Made by a program: the position numbers and the translations under genes. Shown piece after piece: positions 7,706-11,267 of a stretch of DNA of 11,267 bases (its first letter is position 1; every line of letters starts with the position of its first letter). This stretch comes from Planctomycetaceae bacterium. GTDB lineage: Bacteria > Planctomycetota > Planctomycetia > Pirellulales > Thermoguttaceae. Below the pieces are notes generated by a model. The model was given only the letters and a program-made list of their open reading frames with translations, was not told the DNA's origin and did no database searches. Location of the stretch: positions 1 to 11,267 of the forward strand of contig DOEZ01000002.1 in NCBI GenBank assembly GCA_003532715.1, given 5' to 3'.

Positions 7706-7788
7706 GTAGGGTGGGGCGATTGCAGCGAGTCTTTCCGTAGAATTCACGCGTTTCCGACAAGGCTCGCTGCAATCGCCCCACCATCTAC
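7706..7788. repeat. REP-like long inverted repeat in the GH127 leader
   Basis: The left arm 7706-7729 and right arm 7763-7788 pair over GGTGGGGCGATTGCAGCGAG (20 bp, perfect) and then GTAG/CTAC at the outer end with a 2-nt bulge. The loop is 33 nt (7730-7762). As RNA this would be a very stable stem. It lies 68 nt upstream of the GH127 start and within its predicted leader. The arm sequence resembles the repeat at 684-740. It may be a dispersed REP/MITE-type element; no gene is inside. Confidence 0.85.
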
Positions 7789-7797
7789 AGTTATTTT

Positions 7798-7814
7798 GTT
7801 TCCGCAACAGAAAC
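7798..7814. promoter_or_regulatory. 17-bp dyad, candidate operator (copy 1)
   Basis: GTTTCCGCAACAGAAAC: 7-nt arms around CAA with one mismatch (GTTTCCG against CAGAAAC). With its flanks it shares 21 nt, one difference, with the perfect copy at 9244-9260. It lies about 8-25 nt downstream of the predicted GH127 transcription start, where a bound protein would block transcription. The binder is not known; the adjacent XylR-like regulator is the obvious candidate. Confidence 0.55.
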
Positions 7815-7828
7815 TGATTCTCGTTGCC

Positions 7829-7857
7829 AGTATTGCTGCAAGTTAGTTCGGCGTCAA
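7829..7857 (-). promoter_or_regulatory. predicted promoter of the GH127-URO-D operon
   Basis: On the minus strand TTGACG (plus 7852-7857) and AATACT (plus 7829-7834) are 17 nt apart, matching the sigma70 consensus at 5/6 and 4/6 positions. Transcription would start near 7822, giving a leader of about 184 nt that contains the dyad at 7798-7814 and the long hairpin at 7706-7788. The -35 box overlaps the left arm of the palindrome 7856-7896. Confidence 0.45.
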
Positions 7858-7896
7858 TGACACCATTTGTCTCTTGAATTGACATTTTGTGTCATT
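7856..7896. promoter_or_regulatory. 41-bp interrupted palindrome between divergent promoters, candidate operator
   Basis: AATGACAC (7856-7863) and GTGTCATT (7889-7896) are perfect inverted arms; extending inwards to 16 nt, 13 positions pair. The same stretch also reads as a direct repeat: TGACA at 7858-7862 and 7880-7884 (22 bp apart, two helical turns), each followed by TTTGT (7866-7870, 7886-7890). AraC-type proteins commonly bind such phased direct half-sites. It overlaps the -35 boxes of both divergent promoters. Confidence 0.6.
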
Positions 7897-7907
7897 CGAG
7901 ATAGAAT
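7879..7907 (+). promoter_or_regulatory. promoter of the XylR-like regulator gene
   Basis: A perfect -35 TTGACA (7879-7884), a 17-nt spacer and TAGAAT (7902-7907, 5/6). The predicted transcription start is near 7914. The -35 and spacer lie inside the palindrome 7856-7896, which fits autoregulation. Confidence 0.7.
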
Positions 7908-7952
7908 GAACCTCAATGGACAATGCTGATACCCCTACAATCCGAGCCCTGG

Positions 7953-9164
7953 ATGATGACGAAACGACGCCGCGTTGCCTTGTTGATCGAATCGTCGCGC
8001 GCCTTCGGACGCGACTTGCTGCGTGGAATCGCGACCTACGCGAGGGCGCACGAACACTGGGCGTTTTTTCATCAAGAGCGCGCGGTTCGCGATCCGGCGC
8101 CGGCACGGTTGGCGGATTGGCGAGCGGATGGAATCATCGCCCGAATCGAAACCACTAAACACATCGAACAGATCCGCCGGTTAGGCGTGCCGGTGGTCGA
8201 TGTCTTCGGTCTGCACCGGCTCGACGGCATCCCTTCGGTCGAGGTCGATCAAGAGGCGGTTGTCCGTCTTGCCATCGAGCATCTTCGCGAGCGAAACCTC
8301 CCACACTTCGCCTTCTGTGGCTATCCCGGCCTATTCTTCTCCGACGCGCGATCGCGTCTATTCGTCCGGCTCCTGGCCGAGGCGGGCCACGACGTCCACG
8401 TCTATGAAACGACACGACAACGCCCGAACACCGGCCTGTCGCGAGTGGAAATGCGGTCCTTGCGTTGCGCTGCCCATTTGGCCGCCTGGGTCAAATCCCT
8501 GCCAAAACCCACGGGGCTGATGGCCTGCAACGATATGCGGGCGCTGCAAGTCCTGGAAGCGTGCGCCGAGCAAAGAATCGCGGTGCCCGACGAGGTGGCC
8601 GTTATTGGAGTGGACAACGACGCCGTCCAGTGCGAACTGTGTGATCCGCCGCTTTCCAGCGTCGACCCCGCCGCGCGGCAGGTCGGCTACGAGGCGGCTG
8701 CTCTGCTGGACCGAATGCTCTCGGGCCGAAAGCCCGTGACGAATCCCATTCTGATCAAGCCCTCGGTGGTCGTCGCGCGACAATCGACCGCCGTGCTGGC
8801 CGTGAGCGACCCGCACGTGGCCGACGCGGTGCGATTCATGCATGCGCGCTGTTGTGAACCGATCCGCACGGCGGACGTCGCGCGGCACGCGGGCGTTTCT
8901 CGCAGCACCCTGGAGCGTCGTTTCACGCGATCTCTCGGTCGGTCGCCGAGCGCCGAACTTGCGCGAATGCGTCTCGAACGAGTCAGAGAACTTCTTCAGC
9001 ACACCGATCTGTCGCTCCGCGCCATCGCGGATCGCGCCGGATTCGACCACGTCGAATCCATGTGCAGACTCTTCAAAAAACATGCCGGCCAAACCCCCGG
9101 AGCCTATCGACGACAGGCCCCGCCGCCCGACGACGGCCGAGGCGGCGGCGCAAGCAACCCTTAG
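7953..9164 (+). CDS. XylR-type transcriptional regulator (LacI-like sensor + AraC HTH)
   Basis: 403 residues from ATG 7953. The architecture is that of the XylR family: an N-terminal periplasmic-binding-protein/LacI-like sugar sensor (about 1-280; starts RRRVALLIESSRAFGRDLL, then VPVVDVFG, ACNDMRALQVLEAC, VAVIGVDND, DPPLSSVDP) followed by an AraC DNA-binding domain (about 285-388) with two helix-turn-helix units (TADVARHAGVSRSTLERRF, 307-325; LRAIADRAGFDHVESMCRLFKK, 355-376) and the usual end GQTPGAYRR. It should bind a monosaccharide from the glycan and control the divergent GH127-URO-D operon and itself. The start is uncertain: ATG at 7923, 7953 and 7956 are in frame and none has a clear Shine-Dalgarno. 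7923 would leave a leader of about 9 nt, and the family usually starts just before the RRRVALL block, which favours 7953/7956. The C-terminal tail (PPPDDGRGGGASNP) is not part of the HTH fold. Confidence 0.92.
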   Translation: MMTKRRRVALLIESSRAFGRDLLRGIATYARAHEHWAFFHQERAVRDPAPARLADWRADGIIARIETTKHIEQIRRLGVPVVDVFGLHRLDGIPSVEVDQEAVVRLAIEHLRERNLPHFAFCGYPGLFFSDARSRLFVRLLAEAGHDVHVYETTRQRPNTGLSRVEMRSLRCAAHLAAWVKSLPKPTGLMACNDMRALQVLEACAEQRIAVPDEVAVIGVDNDAVQCELCDPPLSSVDPAARQVGYEAAALLDRMLSGRKPVTNPILIKPSVVVARQSTAVLAVSDPHVADAVRFMHARCCEPIRTADVARHAGVSRSTLERRFTRSLGRSPSAELARMRLERVRELLQHTDLSLRAIADRAGFDHVESMCRLFKKHAGQTPGAYRRQAPPPDDGRGGGASNP

Positions 9165-9243
9165 TGTTCAAACCATGAACCCGAGGGCCGGGTTGATGGC
9201 ACTCCGTCCCGGACGAGTGAACCTCAACCCCATACGTACCTTT

Positions 9244-9260
9244 GTTTCTGCAACAGAAAC
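9244..9260. promoter_or_regulatory. 17-bp perfect dyad (copy 2), between convergent gene ends
   Basis: GTTTCTGCAACAGAAAC: perfect 7-nt arms with CAA in the middle. It lies 79 nt after the regulator stop and 3 nt beyond the stop of the convergent lipoprotein gene. It differs from the copy at 7798-7814 at one base, and identity extends to 9241-9261. As RNA it could form a 7-bp hairpin, but no T-run follows on either strand, so an intrinsic terminator is not well supported. Operator or dispersed repeat are the alternatives. Confidence 0.5.
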
Positions 9261-9263
9261 TCT

Positions 9264-10106
9264 CTAGGAAGTCTGGGCGGTTGCTCCGGGGCGATCGATC
9301 GGCCGTGCAACACGTTGTCTCCGCCTCCTTCTTCCTCGCCACCAATGCCAAACGACAACGACAAGAAACGCCCCGACAAGATAGGGGAACAACATCTGCA
9401 ATCGACACATCCACAGCCGAACCCGGAACCAATCGGCGGCCTGCGGATCTTCTTCTCGAAGAGCTTCGGCGAAGAAACCGCAGACTTGTCGCGCCGCTTT
9501 GCCCTCGAGATTGAGGGCCGTTCCCTTTATGATAGGTGGAATCTCATCCGCGCGATCGCCGGTTACTCTCGGATCGGGGGAATTTTCGCGATAGCAGAGG
9601 ATTTCCAACTCTGGCGTGCTATTGTCAAGATGAAATAGCTTCAGTTGATATCTTGACCAGAATTCGTTATTAACCCTGATGGCGAAGTAACCATCCTCAA
9701 TCAACAACCATCGCCGCTGCACCGGCACATACGAACTGCTCGGCGCTCTCATCTCAACCAATGTCGTCAGAAGCTCCAAGCCTTCCTGATGCATTCTTGC
9801 CGGAACGTGAGCATGGAAAAGGCGGTCCGTTCCGGGAATCTGTCCTCCTATCGACATGGTGAGTTGCTCGGCTGACAGGCGGCGAATTCCATCCGCGCAA
9901 GTTGCGTCTTCCGCACTCGACCCTGAGCTCGTATCCACCTCGTTGTATGGCTCCCCGCGACTCGTTTCGCAGCCCGCCACGACGATTGCACCAAACAGCA
10001 ACAAAAGGACAATCTTGGCCGAGCCACATTGGCGAAGTTGCCGGGACATGCGTCTGGCACGAGAGACCGGATCACGGAATCCAAAATGGGGATGCAACAA
10101 ATTCAC
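9264..10106 (-). CDS. lipoprotein of unknown function with C-terminal membrane anchor
   Basis: 280 residues; family not recognised. The N-terminal part has a basic region, a hydrophobic stretch (KIVLLLLFGAIVV, 31-43) and lipobox VAGC with Cys46 the likely lipidated residue. The middle is soluble, rich in acidic and aromatic residues (RRWLLIEDGYFAIRVNN, 131-147). A second hydrophobic helix, LFPYLVGAFLVVVVWHWW (239-256), is followed by RGRRRRRQR, a strong cytoplasmic-side anchor. A protein held by lipid at one end and a helix at the other is unusual. Start: GTG 10106 has GAGGAG at 10110-10115 (3-nt gap, or AAGAGG with 5); ATG 10049 would give a more typical short signal peptide but has no ribosome site. 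Third positions are less GC-rich than in the glycan genes. It ends 3 nt from the dyad 9244-9260. No link to the glycan locus can be shown. Confidence 0.7.
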   Translation of the reverse strand: MNLLHPHFGFRDPVSRARRMSRQLRQCGSAKIVLLLLFGAIVVAGCETSRGEPYNEVDTSSGSSAEDATCADGIRRLSAEQLTMSIGGQIPGTDRLFHAHVPARMHQEGLELLTTLVEMRAPSSSYVPVQRRWLLIEDGYFAIRVNNEFWSRYQLKLFHLDNSTPELEILCYRENSPDPRVTGDRADEIPPIIKGTALNLEGKAARQVCGFFAEALREEDPQAADWFRVRLWMCRLQMLFPYLVGAFLVVVVWHWWRGRRRRRQRVARPIDRPGATAQTS

Positions 10107-10233
10107 TTACTCCTCTTCAGTCGGCCGTCCGAACGAAACGTGTGCGGCAAACCGAACCGTTTTGCTTGCCGGCCCATGAAGCCCGGGACCCTGAAGTTCG
10201 TTTCATGCCTACGATTCTCACCGAAATGGGTAC

Positions 10234-10250
10234 TGCTGGACAAGCCAGCA
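10234..10250. repeat. short hairpin upstream of the lipoprotein gene
   Basis: TGCTGG (10234-10239) and CCAGCA (10245-10250) are perfect 6-bp arms around ACAAG. No T-run follows on either strand. Function unknown. Confidence 0.35.
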
Positions 10251-10254
10251 ATGG

Positions 10255-10318
10255 CACTCGGCGGCAGTTCAGGTGAACCTATTCGGCGGTGCTCGGGTCG
10301 CCCCTTCGTCGCCGAGTG
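10255..10318. repeat. inverted repeat, possible small intergenic element
   Basis: CACTCGGCG (10255-10263) and CGCCGAGTG (10310-10318) are perfect 9-bp inverted arms 46 nt apart. Inside is a further dyad GTTCA-GG-TGAAC (10267-10278). It sits in the 282-bp gap between two minus-strand genes, which otherwise holds only the hairpin at 10234 and the repeat at 10339. Confidence 0.45.
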
Positions 10319-10338
10319 ACGACTGAACCTCGTTCGCC

Positions 10339-10371
10339 TTCTCCGTGCCCTCCGTGCCTCCGTGGTGAACC
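10339..10371. repeat. CACGGAG-type intergenic repeat (three degenerate units)
   Basis: TCCGTG recurs at 8-9 nt intervals (TCCGTGCCC, TCCGTGCC, TCCGTGGTG); on the other strand this reads CACCACGGAGGCACGGAGG. Strings of this type are familiar as dispersed intergenic repeats in planctomycetes and other bacteria and are often mis-called as small His/Gly/Glu- or Thr/Arg-rich proteins. It lies 18 nt downstream of the stop of the gene at 10389. Confidence 0.65.
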
Positions 10372-10388
10372 GTCCGCCGGCGCGAAAC

Positions 10389-11267
10389 CTACACCAGCCC
10401 CCAGCGTTTGCGCAAGAACCACTCGATACTCAGCAGCCCAACGAACAGCAAGAAAAACGGCCAAGTGTCCCACCACGTTTGTTTGATCTCGGTCTTCTCT
10501 TCGAGGTGCTCGGTTTTCTCGACCAGTTCTCGCAGCAACTCGGGCAATTGTTCGGGGGCGATCGACCGGCCGCCGGTGATCGCGGCCAGCGCTTCCATGC
10601 CCGTCGTGTCGGCCGAGGCGTTGTCGAGTTCCAGGTCTTCCTCGAACACGAGAAATCGGGCCTTCGATTCGCCGAGCGGTTCAGTTCCCTTGCGGGCACG
10701 GACCGTCACCGTGTAGTCGCCGGCCGCCCGGGTGTCGGCAAACGTGCCGACGCCGCTGGTGCCGCGACGCGACAGTCGCAGCGGGCTCGTTGTTCCGTCG
10801 GGCAGCGTCACTTCGGCCTCGAACGTCGCGCCGTCGACGGGGTCGCCAGTCGGCGAGTTGGCGCCGACGACCACTTCGAGCCGTCCGCCCGGCTCCAATC
10901 GCCGCTGCGACAAGCGGACCCAAACGGTGCCTTCCTGCAATTCGTCCATCTTGGCCAGCCAAAGGACGACTTGCCGCCAGAACCGCTTGTGCGGCTCGTC
11001 GAACCCGCGCATGGGCCATCGCCAGGTTGTGTCGCCGGCGAACGCCAACACGCGGCCCGCCCCATACGTCTCGGCCACCAGCAGCGGATTGTCGCTCTGA
11101 TCGACGGCCAAGACGAGGGCCCGGGGTTTCAGCGACGACACGAGAAACCGATTCGCCCCGTCCAACGGCGGCAATTCATCCCAAAGCGCGGCGTTCTTCG
11201 TCCGATCGCCGAGCAAGCGAAGCGTGAAATGGTCGGCGCCGAAGCGGCTTGGCCGCATCCGCGTCGG
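10389..11267 (-). CDS. glutamine-amidotransferase/vWA-like membrane protein, C-terminal part (runs off right edge)
   Basis: The minus-strand frame is open from the right edge to TAG at 10389-10391, giving about 292 residues; the N-terminus is outside the window. The first visible part (DQSDNPLLVAETYGAGRVLAFAGDTTWRW, then FWRQVVLWLAKMD) matches the end of the class-I glutamine-amidotransferase-like domain of large planctomycete membrane proteins that often carry an N-terminal pair of helices and a vWA domain. A beta-sandwich, Ig-like part follows (VRLSQRRLEPGGRLEVVVGAN to YTVTVRARKG), then an acidic, coiled-coil-prone segment (LPELLRELVEKTEHLEEKTE) and one C-terminal membrane helix (TWPFFLLFVGLLSIEWFL) ending in RKRWGLV. 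In this family the amidotransferase Cys is commonly absent, so it is probably a binding rather than catalytic module; the active-site region is not in the window. Such proteins usually sit with MoxR ATPase/DUF58 genes. It is probably unrelated to the glycan genes. Confidence 0.8.
   Translation of the reverse strand, partial: PTRMRPSRFGADHFTLRLLGDRTKNAALWDELPPLDGANRFLVSSLKPRALVLAVDQSDNPLLVAETYGAGRVLAFAGDTTWRWPMRGFDEPHKRFWRQVVLWLAKMDELQEGTVWVRLSQRRLEPGGRLEVVVGANSPTGDPVDGATFEAEVTLPDGTTSPLRLSRRGTSGVGTFADTRAAGDYTVTVRARKGTEPLGESKARFLVFEEDLELDNASADTTGMEALAAITGGRSIAPEQLPELLRELVEKTEHLEEKTEIKQTWWDTWPFFLLFVGLLSIEWFLRKRWGLV

Noticed and set aside
6493..7740. Long plus-strand open frame (415 codons) opposite GH127
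   Set aside because: It is the antisense shadow of a high-GC gene; the minus-strand protein has clear family motifs and this one has none.
10279..10486. Small ORFs across the CACGGAG-type repeat
   Set aside because: The His/Gly/Glu-rich peptide is the known false product of this repeat type; the plus-strand frame is antisense to the gene at 10389.

Overview
The window looks like a piece of a Planctomycetota chromosome, probably of the Pirellulales type. This is inferred from protein style rather than any marker gene: a Cys-type sulfatase beside a GH29 fucosidase, a XylR-type regulator with a LacI-like sensor and an AraC DNA-binding domain, a URO-D family protein next to a glycosidase, a vWA/glutamine-amidotransferase-like membrane protein ending in a tryptophan- and arginine-rich tail, high GC, weak Shine-Dalgarno sites and dispersed intergenic GGTGGG-type and CACGGAG-type repeats. 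No rRNA, tRNA, CRISPR array, transposase or phage gene was seen.

Layout. Positions 1-438 (minus) hold the N-terminus of a WD40-repeat lipoprotein that runs off the left edge. Positions 439-993 are non-genic: a coding-like gene remnant on the minus strand, a 21-bp-period tandem repeat and the promoter of the next gene. Positions 994-4430 (plus) carry an exported sulfatase and an exported GH29 alpha-L-fucosidase with a C-terminal F5/8-type (CBM32-like) domain. Facing them, on the minus strand (7638-4554), are an exported GH127 (DUF1680) beta-L-arabinofuranosidase-like enzyme and, 43 nt downstream, a cytoplasmic URO-D/MtaA-like protein. Divergent from GH127 is a XylR-like regulator (7953-9164). 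Positions 9264-10106 (minus) encode a lipoprotein of unknown function with a C-terminal membrane anchor. From 10389 to the right edge (minus) lies the C-terminal part of a large glutamine-amidotransferase-like membrane protein.

How it fits together. Positions 994-9164 read as a small carbohydrate-utilisation locus. The sulfatase, fucosidase and GH127 enzyme would remove sulfate, L-fucose and probably L-arabinofuranose (or a related sugar) from a complex glycan in the periplasm. The XylR-like protein would sense a released sugar. No transporter, SusC/SusD pair or sugar-catabolic kinase/aldolase is in the window, so uptake and central catabolism must be elsewhere. The URO-D-like protein keeps the His-x-Cys metal-site motif of the methyltransferase branch of its family; its role in sugar metabolism is open.

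The most notable part is the 314-bp divergent control region between GH127 and the regulator. It holds two back-to-back sigma70-like promoters whose -35 boxes sit in or beside one 41-bp interrupted palindrome, then a 17-bp dyad (GTTTCCGCAACAGAAAC) just past the predicted GH127 transcription start, then a long REP-like hairpin in the GH127 leader. The 17-bp dyad recurs in its perfect form (GTTTCTGCAACAGAAAC) immediately after the regulator gene, so the regulator is bracketed by two near-identical sites. The regulatory roles are inferred; the repeats and their positions are read directly from the sequence.
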